Source: Acidobacteriota bacterium
GTDB taxonomy: Bacteria > Acidobacteriota > Vicinamibacteria > Vicinamibacterales > UBA8438
Assembly (NCBI GenBank): GCA_026706755.1
Contig: JAPOYG010000266.1
Span: forward strand, 16,572 to 51,389
Direction: 5' to 3'
DNA: 34,818 nt
This document shows positions 7,528-15,551 of this stretch, piece after piece. The number at the start of each line of letters is the position of its first letter. Position 1 is the first letter of the stretch. Position numbers and translations under genes: made by a program. The notes below the pieces were generated by a model that saw only the letters and a program-made list of their open reading frames with translations, had not been told where the DNA came from and did not search any database.

Positions 7528-8991
7528 ATGACGACAACGATAGCTGACTCGCTGCCGGGGTGTGACCGCGGCTCCACCTCGAGGCGCCGGCGGACCGCCG
7601 CGGTCGCTCTCGTCACGTTGCTACCGCTTGCCTCAGCGTGCGGGACCCCGGACCAGCGGGACGCGGTGCGAACCGCGGTCGACTTCTACAAGGCGACCGA
7701 CAGACTGCTGGGGAACCTCGAGGCCGGCCCCTTCCACGAGGCGGACGCGCTCGCGGCGGGCGACGAGCAGGATCCCGAGCGGCGGTATCTACACCGCTAT
7801 CCATTCGCGGCGATGTCCGGCGCACGGGTCGCGGTCACCCTGGAATCGGAGGCCTTCGACACCTACCTGAGGCTCGAGGGTCCGGATGGCTTCCGGCTCG
7901 ATGACGACGACGGGGGGAGCGGGACGAACAGCGAGCTAGACGCAGAGTTGCCGGCGGCAGGCGTCTACTGGGTCACGGTGACGTCGGTGGACGCAGAGGA
8001 GACCGGAGGCTACGAGCTGCAGCTCGCGTCGGCGGAGGCGGGCGCAAACGAGACCGGGACCTACGAGCTCGTGGTCGCGTCCGCGGAGGCGGCCGACGAC
8101 GACGCGGTGCTATTGGGGCATCTCGCCGACGGCCCGTTCCGCCAGTCGGCCGCGCTGACCGCGGAGGATGAGCGGGATCCGGACCGTGGGTACCGCCGTC
8201 GCTATCGGTTCACGGCGGATGCGGGCGCACATGTCGCGGTCGCCCTCGAGTCCGACGCCTTCGACACCTACTTGAGCCTCGACGGGCCGGACGGCTTCCG
8301 GCTCGAGGACGACGACGGGGGGAGCGGCACGAACAGCGAGATCGATGCGGAGCTGCCGGCGGCGGGCGTCTACCGGATCACCGCGACGTCGCGGAACACG
8401 AGCCAGACCGGGAGCTATGAGCTGACGCTTGCGGCCGACGACGTGGCACCAACAGAGGAGGGACAAACCGGGATCGGGCTGACCGAGCGGCGGCTCTTCG
8501 GTTACCCCGCCTTGGCGCTCCGGATGCTCGGCAGGGCTCGGGTGCTGGCGCTGGCGGGAGAGCGGGACGGTTACCAGGTGGAGATTCCGTTCTGGGTCCG
8601 CGGCCGGAACGCGGAGGGGGCCGAGGTGAAGCAGCGTCGGACCCTGCGGGTGGACGTCGCGGCAGACGGCGCGGCGCCGACCGGCTGGGCGGTCTCGGCA
8701 TTCACGCTCACCGATCCGGAACCGCTGACGCGCGTGAGGCAGTTCTTCACCTGGCTGGGATGGGTGATTGTGACTCGACTGCTGCTGCTCTGGGCGATCG
8801 GGATCTTCGCGCTCGGCTTCCTGTGGCCGAAGGGGGCCACCGTGGTGGGTGGCCTGAGCGCGCTGCCGGTGCACGCGTACGTCAGCTACTTGTGCTGGGG
8901 GTCGACCGGTGGCGCGGTGATCGCCATGGGCGTGCTGATGATCGCGAGCCTGATTACGGCGAGCATCAGGAGGGCCGTCTCAGAGACGTAG
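7528..8991 (+). CDS. Membrane lipoprotein with two PPC-like repeats
   Basis: A 487-aa envelope protein. A basic N-terminus leads into VALVTLLPLASAC, a plausible lipobox with Cys38. Two copies of a bacterial pre-peptidase C-terminal (PPC)-type beta domain follow (about 60-175 and 195-308). They share AFDTYL, GPDGFRL, the acidic DDDGGSGTNSE loop (a likely metal- or surface-binding loop) and ELPAAGVY. A third shortened piece (TGTYELVVASAE) sits between them. The C-terminus has two strongly hydrophobic segments (TRLLLLWAIGIFALGFLW and the stretch ending MGVLMIASLITA), so the protein is anchored at both ends. No enzyme domain is visible. It lies 30 bp after the kinase gene and may be a surface sensor or adhesion component; that role is inferred. 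Confidence 0.75.
   Translation: MTTTIADSLPGCDRGSTSRRRRTAAVALVTLLPLASACGTPDQRDAVRTAVDFYKATDRLLGNLEAGPFHEADALAAGDEQDPERRYLHRYPFAAMSGARVAVTLESEAFDTYLRLEGPDGFRLDDDDGGSGTNSELDAELPAAGVYWVTVTSVDAEETGGYELQLASAEAGANETGTYELVVASAEAADDDAVLLGHLADGPFRQSAALTAEDERDPDRGYRRRYRFTADAGAHVAVALESDAFDTYLSLDGPDGFRLEDDDGGSGTNSEIDAELPAAGVYRITATSRNTSQTGSYELTLAADDVAPTEEGQTGIGLTERRLFGYPALALRMLGRARVLALAGERDGYQVEIPFWVRGRNAEGAEVKQRRTLRVDVAADGAAPTGWAVSAFTLTDPEPLTRVRQFFTWLGWVIVTRLLLLWAIGIFALGFLWPKGATVVGGLSALPVHAYVSYLCWGSTGGAVIAMGVLMIASLITASIRRAVSET
7705..8445 (+). repeat. 405-bp internal duplication (PPC modules)
   Basis: Two units begin at 7705 and 8110 with a constant 405-bp (135-codon) offset. TTCGACACCTAC occurs at 7855 and 8260, and the GACGACGACGGGGGGAGCGG block recurs in both. 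Conservation at DNA level indicates a fairly recent in-frame duplication or ongoing gene conversion. Confidence 0.85.
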
Positions 8992-9367
8992 CCGCACTTC
9001 CAATCGGCCGTCGTGACGGCCGCGTGCAGACACGCACGCGGCGTCCGGCTGGCGGCGAGGTGCGCGACGCACCCGGACGTCGCGAACGAGCGGACGCGAC
9101 CGGCGCGCCGTGGTCGCCCACGACCGCTCAAGTCGTCATTCCCGGCTCTGTCACGTAACGCGAGCGCCGTGAGCCCACTAAGAGCGATGGCGACGGCGCG
9201 ATTAGGAGGGAGCTGCCTGACGGCCCACATCGAGGTTGAGATGGCCCTCCGTAGTCCTCGCGCTCTCGGGGCTCGCCGACGAGCGCCGGGCAGCAGCTCG
9301 TGTTCGACGGGAGCCGAATCGTTAGTTGGATCCTGTCGACGAGGCGGTCTGCCGAGGGGAGGCAACA
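8992..9367. other. 376-bp intergenic region
   Basis: This is the longest gene-free stretch. Two tandem hairpins lie at its left end (listed separately). The overlapping ORFs on both strands here (9013-9432 + and 8886-9455 -) are Arg/Ser-rich shadows with no recognisable domain. A promoter for the small lipoprotein probably lies here, but I cannot point to convincing -35/-10 boxes. Confidence 0.6.
9005..9040 (+). terminator. Tandem hairpins after the PPC gene
   Basis: CGGCCGTC (9005-9012) and GACGGCCG (9015-9022) form a palindrome that can fold with a small loop. CGCGTGC (9021-9027) and GCACGCG (9034-9040) form a perfect 7-bp stem with a 6-nt loop. They begin 13 bases after the stop of the PPC gene. 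No U-tract is present, so this is a possible terminator or 3-prime-end stabiliser rather than a classical intrinsic terminator. Confidence 0.5.
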
Positions 9368-9682
9368 GTGACGATGAGACGAGTGCTTGGCGTACTGGCG
9401 ATCGCAGCTCTGGCCTGGTCCTGCGGGGATGACGGATCGCCGACCGGTCCCTCATCCAACGTGTGCAGCGAGGTAGCGCTGGGACCGGACCCCGGCGACT
9501 TCTTCATCCGGGGTTGCAGCAGCACCGAGGTGTCGATCTCGAACATACAGTACGACCGGTTCGACAACGTGTCCTCCTACAACTTCAATGCCTACTGTTC
9601 GTCCACGGGGAAGCGATACACGGGCTCGGTGAACTCGCAGGCGAGGACGGCGACGGTGAACGGCCAGCGCTGTTCCTTCTGA
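9368..9682 (+). CDS. Small secreted lipoprotein
   Basis: A protein of about 104 aa. GAGGGGAGG (9354-9362) sits 5 bases before GTG 9368 (chosen) and 11 before ATG 9374. The N-terminus RRVLGVLAIAALAWSC is a short signal peptide with a lipobox ending in Cys. It is followed by GDDGSPTGPSS, a linker style common in Acidobacteriota lipoproteins as far as I recall. The mature part has several Cys residues (NVC, RGC, AYC, QRC) that could form disulfides, and it ends at RCSF. There is no recognisable enzymatic motif. It probably sits in the periplasm or outer envelope. The function is unknown. Confidence 0.65.
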   Translation: MTMRRVLGVLAIAALAWSCGDDGSPTGPSSNVCSEVALGPDPGDFFIRGCSSTEVSISNIQYDRFDNVSSYNFNAYCSSTGKRYTGSVNSQARTATVNGQRCSF

Positions 9683-9805
9683 CCAGCGCCCGCCTCTGTC
9701 GGAGGGTGCGCCGGTACGCGTCGGCCGGGCTCGTCCTCTCATGTCGTAACTACGGCGGCTCCCACGGCTCATCGTGAGGAGTGGGCTTCTGACCGGGGAG
9801 ACGCG

Positions 9806-10300
9806 ATGTCCTGCTACCGCGACGCGCGCTACGGGTTCGAGCTCGACTATCCGGTTGACTGGCGGATGTCGACGCCTGGCCTCTTCGCGCGGTCTTGGGA
9901 TCTGCTGACGGGATCCGGCTGCGTCATGACGCTGCGGGGCCCCGACATGCGGCACCTGAACCTGGTCGCCGGCCCGCAGATCGCCACGCACAGTATGGAG
10001 ACCTTCCGGGCCGAGTTCACGGGCTACGCGAACCGGAGGTGGGGCCGCGCCGCACCCGCGTTCGAGAGCCTCTCCATCGACGGCGTCGAGCACTTCGCCG
10101 CCGTGTACGAGACACCGCTCGGGTTCGCCAAGAAGTACTCCGTCGTTACGCCGCGGCGCGTGGAGCTCGCGTTCACGGCGCTGCTGAGCGTGCGCAACTC
10201 GGAGGCGAGCCGCGCAGGCCTGGAGCGCCGTGAGGCCGAGTACGACGCCATCGTCTGCTCCGTGCGCTACTCCGGCGGGAGACACGGGACGGTCCGCTGA
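9806..10300 (+). CDS. DUF1795/PsbP-like small protein
   Basis: A 164-aa protein from ATG 9806 with GGGGAG upstream. The opening YRDARYGFELDYPVDWRM is typical of the PsbP/DcrB (DUF1795) fold, where a conserved YGF.L.YP..W motif begins the domain. The rest alternates short strands and helices (FAAVYETPLGFAKKYSVV, then RVELAFTALLSV), consistent with one such domain. There is no signal peptide, which is unusual since many relatives are exported. It lies between a small lipoprotein and a secreted glycosidase-like gene, so an envelope-related job is possible. Fold assignment is moderate; the role is unknown. Confidence 0.55.
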   Translation: MSCYRDARYGFELDYPVDWRMSTPGLFARSWDLLTGSGCVMTLRGPDMRHLNLVAGPQIATHSMETFRAEFTGYANRRWGRAAPAFESLSIDGVEHFAAVYETPLGFAKKYSVVTPRRVELAFTALLSVRNSEASRAGLERREAEYDAIVCSVRYSGGRHGTVR

Positions 10301-10320
10301 CAGGTGAGGTCGTGGGCCGC

Positions 10321-11703
10321 ATGACGGACGCGCGGCGGAGGGGAGGCCTGGGGGTCGAGATCATGCGCGCAGGCAACGGCTGCCACCGGGCTCTGGCTCC
10401 GGCTCCGAGTTCGCCTGCTCCGGGACTCGCGAGCCACCGGGGATTGCTGGCGGCGCTGGCCGCCGTCGGGTTGGTCATCGGCGCAGCGGGGGCGGGGGCC
10501 CAGGCACTGTTCTCGCCCGAGACGGCTGCGGATCTCTACCGCGGCGTCACGCGTCTGCGCTCCCCCGAGAGCCCGTACGAGTTCCCCGGCGACAACACGG
10601 GGCGGTGGGGCATGACCTACACCAAGCCGACCAATCTGGCCATGGACCTGATATCGACGCTGGTGGCGGAGCGGTCCGGCCTGGAGCCCGCGGCGGCCGC
10701 TCGACGCCATATCGGGCGGCTGGTCGACGGCCTCGAAGCCCTCGAGACCCATGCCGGCATCTTTCCGGAATTCGTCAGGCTGGAGGACGGGCGGGTGCGG
10801 GCGGAACGGCAAGCCGGGACGATCGTGTACTCGGCGCTCGACTCGGCCTGGCTGCACTTCGCACTGAGTTTGGCGGAGGCGCGGTACAAGCACGACGATG
10901 CCCCACTGGCGTCACGCGTCCGCGCGATGCTCGACCTCGCCGACTACTCCATCTTCGTGGACGCCTCGTTCAGCTTCAAACACAACGTCGTCGTCGACGC
11001 GACCAGCCGGCGGCGCCGCTCTCGCTCGCCCTCCGGCTACGACAACGCCAACAGCGAAGCCCGCGTCACGATCCTGTACCTCGTGGCGACGGGCAGACTG
11101 AGTCCGGCCGCGTGGGAGCGCGTGTGGTTCCGGTGGCGGAGCAAGGAGCGCGAGCGGGTTGCCGAAGGCTGGCGCTGGAATGCGTTCGCGGAGTTGACGG
11201 GCAACGTCTTCTTCGACGAGCTCACGCTGGCGCCGCGCAGCTTCGGCGCCAGCCACCGGGGTTACCTCGCCGCCGCTCGACGCGTCACCGACCGCGCCGG
11301 GTTGGAGCTGATCGGATGGGGCCCGTCGGCGACTCCCGCGAACGAGGACCCGGAGGGATACTCCGACGCCTACGGGCTCGACCGCCCGGAGGTGGCGACG
11401 CCCTATGCCGCCGCGTTGCTGACCACCGTGGAGCAGACGCCGGCGACGGCGGCTCGGAGCCTGACGCAGATGCTGCGATCCGCCGGCAACCTCTCCGCCC
11501 CCGTGCCCGACGCCTACGACTCGCGGACCGGCGAGGTGGTCAACCGGCGGGCCCGATCACTGAACCAGAACCTGCTGTTCCTGGCCCTCAACCTGGCACA
11601 GACCAGAGCCGTGGTCGCCCGGGCCCCGTGGTACGACCGCGCGGCCGCCCTGCTGCGGACGTTCGATCGGCGGCATGCGCTCCCCTCGGGCCCGAGCCGG
11701 TGA
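10321..11703 (+). CDS. Secreted (alpha/alpha)6-barrel glycosidase-like protein
   Basis: A protein of about 460 aa. ATG 10321 was chosen because AGGTGAGG lies 11 bases upstream; GTG 10312 and ATG 10363 are alternatives. A long N-terminal region ends in a hydrophobic stretch (LLAALAAVGLVIGAAGAGAQA) with a good signal-peptidase AxA site, so it is exported. The body is helical with paired motifs (NLAMDLISTLVA, YDNANSEARVTILYLVATGR, YSDAYGLDRPEVATPYAAALL). These recall the glucoamylase-like/DUF3131 and GH144 beta-glucan-active families. I see no certain catalytic residue, and the similarity is by general pattern. If correct, it would cut periplasmic or cell-surface glucan. Alternatively it is a non-catalytic barrel. 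Confidence 0.5.
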   Translation: MTDARRRGGLGVEIMRAGNGCHRALAPAPSSPAPGLASHRGLLAALAAVGLVIGAAGAGAQALFSPETAADLYRGVTRLRSPESPYEFPGDNTGRWGMTYTKPTNLAMDLISTLVAERSGLEPAAAARRHIGRLVDGLEALETHAGIFPEFVRLEDGRVRAERQAGTIVYSALDSAWLHFALSLAEARYKHDDAPLASRVRAMLDLADYSIFVDASFSFKHNVVVDATSRRRRSRSPSGYDNANSEARVTILYLVATGRLSPAAWERVWFRWRSKERERVAEGWRWNAFAELTGNVFFDELTLAPRSFGASHRGYLAAARRVTDRAGLELIGWGPSATPANEDPEGYSDAYGLDRPEVATPYAAALLTTVEQTPATAARSLTQMLRSAGNLSAPVPDAYDSRTGEVVNRRARSLNQNLLFLALNLAQTRAVVARAPWYDRAAALLRTFDRRHALPSGPSR

Positions 11704-11810
11704 TGCCCCGTAACGCCCAGCGGTGCCGCTGACTAACCCCACCCCAGGCGGCGAACGACGTGTCGTCACGGCGTGCTCCGCGGGTCGCGCACGCGGAAGG
11801 GACGCGCAGG

Positions 11811-13367
11811 ATGCGGCGGCACGCAGGCCCAATTCGGACGGACTGGCCGCGCGCGTGGCGCGCGACGAAGCCGATGCCCGAAGCAGCCATGAGCCAGCAT
11901 ACGCAGCGAGGGGACGTTCCGGGGCCCGCCGGCCTCGTTGTGGAGGCGGCGCAACGCCCGCCCACGACCAGGGGCGGCGGCGTGCACGCGGCCGCCTGGC
12001 GCTGCGGCGACCGGATCGAGTGCCGCGTGGGGCTGGATGCGACCTGGGTCGCAGACCGCGAGCGACCCGGGGCGCAGGGCGCCGGCGGCAACGCGACGGC
12101 CCCAGGATCCGTGTGCGTCATCCTCGACGACACGTCGAAGGCCGAGCCGTTCTGGGCGCCCGATCCGCGGGCGCACCTCTGCGCGATGACCGTGGTGGTG
12201 TACGAGATCGCCAGGTGGGTACACGCGGAGGGCCGTGACGTCCTGGTCTCGTTTCTCGGCCTCGATCGCGTGTTCCCCGTGGATCGAGGGACCACCCTTG
12301 CCGCGATCGAGCAGGCGCTCCAGGATCTGCGGCGTGATGAGGATCCGTCATGCCGCGGCTGGTACGCGGCGCCGGTCCTCGACGCGCTGGCGCGACAGCG
12401 CGCTGGCCCGGTCCGAGCCGTACTGATTGGGGACAGCCCGGTACCGGACCTCGCGGCGTGCCGGCGGGACGGCGGCGTCGAGCTCGAACGGTTGTGGCTG
12501 TCGCCCGCGGCAAGAACTGACGGCATCTGCGAGTCGGCTCCGGATCGACCAGTCCTGTTCCCGCATCCCGAGCCAGAAGCGGGCGGCGGCCCGGACGCGC
12601 TGCGCCGGCAACTCGACACGGCGGTCATCGAGACGCGCTTCGCCCGGACGACCGGCCTGGATGAGGTCGCGATCCGTCTGAGCGGTGCGCCGCCGGTGCA
12701 ATGGCGGCCGACCACCGCCGCACTGTCGCGCGACGGCGACGGGTTCGTGCTGGACTGGCGTCTGGGCGGCGCCTCCGCTGGCGTCCTGCACGCGCGGATC
12801 CTTGCAGGCGTCGCGCCGGCCGCGCTGACGTGCGACCTCCGACGGCGCAGCGAGAGCGGCCGGTTGACGGTGCGCGTCCCCTGTGAGCCCGCGCCACCGC
12901 CGCCCGCCGGGGAGGGTGACGGCCCGCTGTCGGAGCCGCCCGCGGCCGGCGTTCTGCCGGAGTCGGAGCTCGACCTCTGGGCACTGCTCTGCGACCCGGC
13001 ACGACCATGCGACGAGTGCGGGCGGCGGGGCGGGCATCTGCTCCATCGGGGCGACGCGAAGCTCTACGGCCGCCCCATCCTGCGCAGTCACGCGAGGTTG
13101 CAAGCCGGGTGGGTCTGTCAGCGCGCGGGCGCACCCGACTGGCGCCGCTTCGACACCGGCGTCGAGCTCGAGGGTGGCGCCGTCGTGCTGCTCGACCGGC
13201 GGCCCCATTGGGTGGCCGCGACCGGCGCCGGCCCGGGGGCCGCCGGAACGCGCGTCGAGCCTCTCCCGCGCAACGACGACGAGGAGTTCGTGCTGGCGGC
13301 GGGCGGGACGACGTGGCACGTGGCCGAGCTGGTGGGCAAGCCCGGGGCCGGCGAGGGACGGCCGTGA
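11811..13367 (+). CDS. vWA-like protein of the GTPase module
   Basis: A protein of about 518 aa. The start is uncertain: ATG 11811 has GGAAGGGA upstream, but ATG 11889 (MSQHTQRGD) is also plausible. SVCVILDDTSK followed by a long helix (TVVVYEIARWVHAEGRDVLVSFLG) and RAVLIGDSPVPDL has the strand-helix order of a von Willebrand A domain. The metal-binding DxSxS is replaced by DDTSK, so metal binding may be altered or lost. A middle beta-rich region follows, then a CDECG...H cluster that may bind zinc (around residue 402). The stop overlaps the GTG of the GTPase gene (GTGA), so the two are likely co-translated. It probably acts as the scaffold or effector partner of the GTPase/GAP1 pair; this is inferred from context. 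Confidence 0.6.
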   Translation: MRRHAGPIRTDWPRAWRATKPMPEAAMSQHTQRGDVPGPAGLVVEAAQRPPTTRGGGVHAAAWRCGDRIECRVGLDATWVADRERPGAQGAGGNATAPGSVCVILDDTSKAEPFWAPDPRAHLCAMTVVVYEIARWVHAEGRDVLVSFLGLDRVFPVDRGTTLAAIEQALQDLRRDEDPSCRGWYAAPVLDALARQRAGPVRAVLIGDSPVPDLAACRRDGGVELERLWLSPAARTDGICESAPDRPVLFPHPEPEAGGGPDALRRQLDTAVIETRFARTTGLDEVAIRLSGAPPVQWRPTTAALSRDGDGFVLDWRLGGASAGVLHARILAGVAPAALTCDLRRRSESGRLTVRVPCEPAPPPPAGEGDGPLSEPPAAGVLPESELDLWALLCDPARPCDECGRRGGHLLHRGDAKLYGRPILRSHARLQAGWVCQRAGAPDWRRFDTGVELEGGAVVLLDRRPHWVAATGAGPGAAGTRVEPLPRNDDEEFVLAAGGTTWHVAELVGKPGAGEGRP

Positions 13368-15508
13368 GGGTCGAGATCGGACGCGAGTCGCGAACGGGGT
13401 GCCCGGTCGTCCGCGTCGTTGGCGGGGCCGCGTACGTGGGCTTCTTTCCAGTGCTCAAGCTGCAGGTCGACGCCTGGATCCAACGCGCGGAGCCGCCACC
13501 GCTCCTGACGCTCGACCGCCGCAGTCGCGACGACCTCCAGGAGCGTGTCGAGCGGCCGCTCGGCGGTGAGCAATACCAGGAGGCGCCCGACCGGCACGCG
13601 CTGGATCGCCCGCCGCCGGACGGCCCGCGGATGGAGACGCCGGTCGGCTGGATCGCGACCCACCTCACCGTCTGGTCCGAAAGCGACGACCTGACCCGCG
13701 CCGACCGGTTTCCGACGCCGGAGAGCGAGTGGGGCCGGATGCAGGCGTGGCTGGGCGCAAGCCCGCCGTCGAGCGAGGAGTGGGCGCGCGCCCAGGCCGA
13801 GCTCGCGCGCGTAACCACCAGATCGTGGCTGGAAGCGGTGCTGGCGGCCGAGGCCGCTGGCGAAGGGCCGCGGTGGGCCGAACCGGTGCGGACCTTGGCC
13901 GCACGCCTGCGCGAGCAGACCCCCGCAACGGATCGGGGCCTCCCCTTCATGCGCCTCGGGGTCTACGAGCTGACGCACGACGCGGCAGACCACCACTTGG
14001 ACGACCGCGTCGAGCGCCGCCCGCGGGTCGCCGGGCAGTGCGCGGTCTGGCCGGCGCTGCCGCGCTCCAGCGCCGATCGCGATCGCTCGCTCACGATGCT
14101 GCAGTCCGCACTGCCGATGGTGGGCGCCCGACTCTGGTGGTCGAGCGCCGTCGCCGGCAGCTCCGAGGCGGCTGGCGATCCGCGCGTCAGGCGGCTGGCG
14201 GTCACGGACATCGCCGAGGTTCCCGGGCTCGCCGACCCGTGGCCCGCGCCGCGCGGCCGCTCGCGTTCCCGGTGGACGTTGCTCGGGCTCGGGGGGGACG
14301 CCTCTCATTCCGACGGCACGCGAAAGACCCGCAGCGGGCGGGCCGACACCCGGACCCGTCGCCGGTCGACGGCGTTCCGGACGCGCTACGTCACCATGAC
14401 GCGCCGGTGTCCTCTCTGCTACGGGACGGTGCCCAAGCCGGCATTCCACCGGTCGAGGGTCTGGTGCGACCCGGCGGCGGAGCTGCTCGAGCGACACACG
14501 ACGGCCGCCTCCACCATCGGCGAGGGCGGCCGGCGGGACGTCATCCCGAAGCCGTACCACGCACTGGCGCAGGCCACCCCGGGCCGGGTGCGGTCGGTGA
14601 CGGTGGCTGGCGAATCGGCCACCGGCAAGGGGGTGTTTCTCCTGGTGTTGTCGGCGATGCTCCACCGTGCGCACTCGGGGTGGGCGTTCGGCGGCGTGGT
14701 CGAGCCGTGCATCCTGCAAGACGAGCGGGTCGCCGACCTGAACGTCAACCTGCAGCGGCAGCTCGACCGACTGCTCGTCTCGGGCGACCTGCCCGTGCGA
14801 ACGCCGGAGCACGCCCGAGCGCTCCGCAGCCCCTGGCTCTTCTCGCGCCCCCGACGAGGGTGGCACGCACCGCACCGAGCCTCGGAGCGTCGGATCGCCG
14901 TCATCTTCAACGACATCGCCGGCGAGATCCTCGGCGATGCGCACCGGAGCGCCACGAACGAGCACTTCACACCGCACCTGGCCTGCACCACGGACGTCGT
15001 CTACCTGGTGCCGGCTCATGAGCTCGCAGGCGCCGCGCGCCGGCTGGGACGGTTCCGCAACACACTGGAGGCGGTTGAGCACGTCGAGGACCCTCGCACG
15101 CGGCGGGCCGTCGATCTCACGCAGGTCAATCTGATCCTGGCCATCAATCAGATCGACCGCCTGCGGCACAACCCCGAGTCGCCGCTCGGGGAGCTGCTGC
15201 GGATCTCGCTCCGCGAGCCGTACGGACTTGCGGAGAGGGACGAGCGGTCGGCTGCGGCGTACCTCTCCGCGATGCAGCAGGTGCATCACGACCTTGTCGA
15301 CTGGCTGTCGGAGCACGAGCCCGGCCTCCTGGTGGAGGCTCGGCACTTCGGGTCGCTGCGCGTGTGCGGGATGAGCGCCACCGGATCCGCCGTCATTGCC
15401 CGGGGGGCTGAAGACACGGTCGAGCGCAGTCTCGCGTTCGCGCCGGCGCCGGTGCGGGTCACCGACCCGCTGCTGTGGATTCTGCGTGAGTGCCGGTATC
15501 TGTCGTGA
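13364..15508 (+). CDS. TRAFAC-type GTPase with N-terminal extension and zinc knuckle
   Basis: A 714-aa protein from GTG 13364. The first 330 residues have no domain I recognise. A Ser/Arg-rich linker leads to RRCPLCYGTVPK (about 347), a zinc-knuckle-like element that often opens the GTPase part of such proteins, so ATG 14396 could be a second start. The G domain follows: P-loop GESATGKG (416-423), Walker B/G3 FNDIAGE (D517), and a G4-like AINQID (N595). The P-loop has Gly where Ser/Thr normally ligates magnesium. G4 is NQID rather than NKxD. Both suggest altered nucleotide handling. Upstream vWA-like and downstream GAP1-like genes are the usual company of the DO-GTPase families described in comparative genomics of NTPase-dependent conflict systems, as I recall them. 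Confidence 0.75.
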   Translation: MRVEIGRESRTGCPVVRVVGGAAYVGFFPVLKLQVDAWIQRAEPPPLLTLDRRSRDDLQERVERPLGGEQYQEAPDRHALDRPPPDGPRMETPVGWIATHLTVWSESDDLTRADRFPTPESEWGRMQAWLGASPPSSEEWARAQAELARVTTRSWLEAVLAAEAAGEGPRWAEPVRTLAARLREQTPATDRGLPFMRLGVYELTHDAADHHLDDRVERRPRVAGQCAVWPALPRSSADRDRSLTMLQSALPMVGARLWWSSAVAGSSEAAGDPRVRRLAVTDIAEVPGLADPWPAPRGRSRSRWTLLGLGGDASHSDGTRKTRSGRADTRTRRRSTAFRTRYVTMTRRCPLCYGTVPKPAFHRSRVWCDPAAELLERHTTAASTIGEGGRRDVIPKPYHALAQATPGRVRSVTVAGESATGKGVFLLVLSAMLHRAHSGWAFGGVVEPCILQDERVADLNVNLQRQLDRLLVSGDLPVRTPEHARALRSPWLFSRPRRGWHAPHRASERRIAVIFNDIAGEILGDAHRSATNEHFTPHLACTTDVVYLVPAHELAGAARRLGRFRNTLEAVEHVEDPRTRRAVDLTQVNLILAINQIDRLRHNPESPLGELLRISLREPYGLAERDERSAAAYLSAMQQVHHDLVDWLSEHEPGLLVEARHFGSLRVCGMSATGSAVIARGAEDTVERSLAFAPAPVRVTDPLLWILRECRYLS

Positions 15509-15551
15509 CCCTGGGCCCGCCGGATCGCACGCGCGGCGCCGGGGAGGAGCG

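Noticed and set aside
9110-9345. Possible integron attC-like or attachment site (GTTAGTTGG, GTAACGCG)
   Set aside because: Core-site consensus and the paired inner sites do not fit, and no integrase is present.
9013-9432. 139-aa + strand ORF in the intergenic region
   Set aside because: Arg/Ser/Ala-rich without pattern, no ribosome site, and it runs over the better supported lipoprotein gene.
13007-13363. Longer N-terminus of the GTPase ORF from 13007
   Set aside because: It would overlap the vWA-like gene by 360 bases; the GTG at 13364 gives a clean GTGA coupling.
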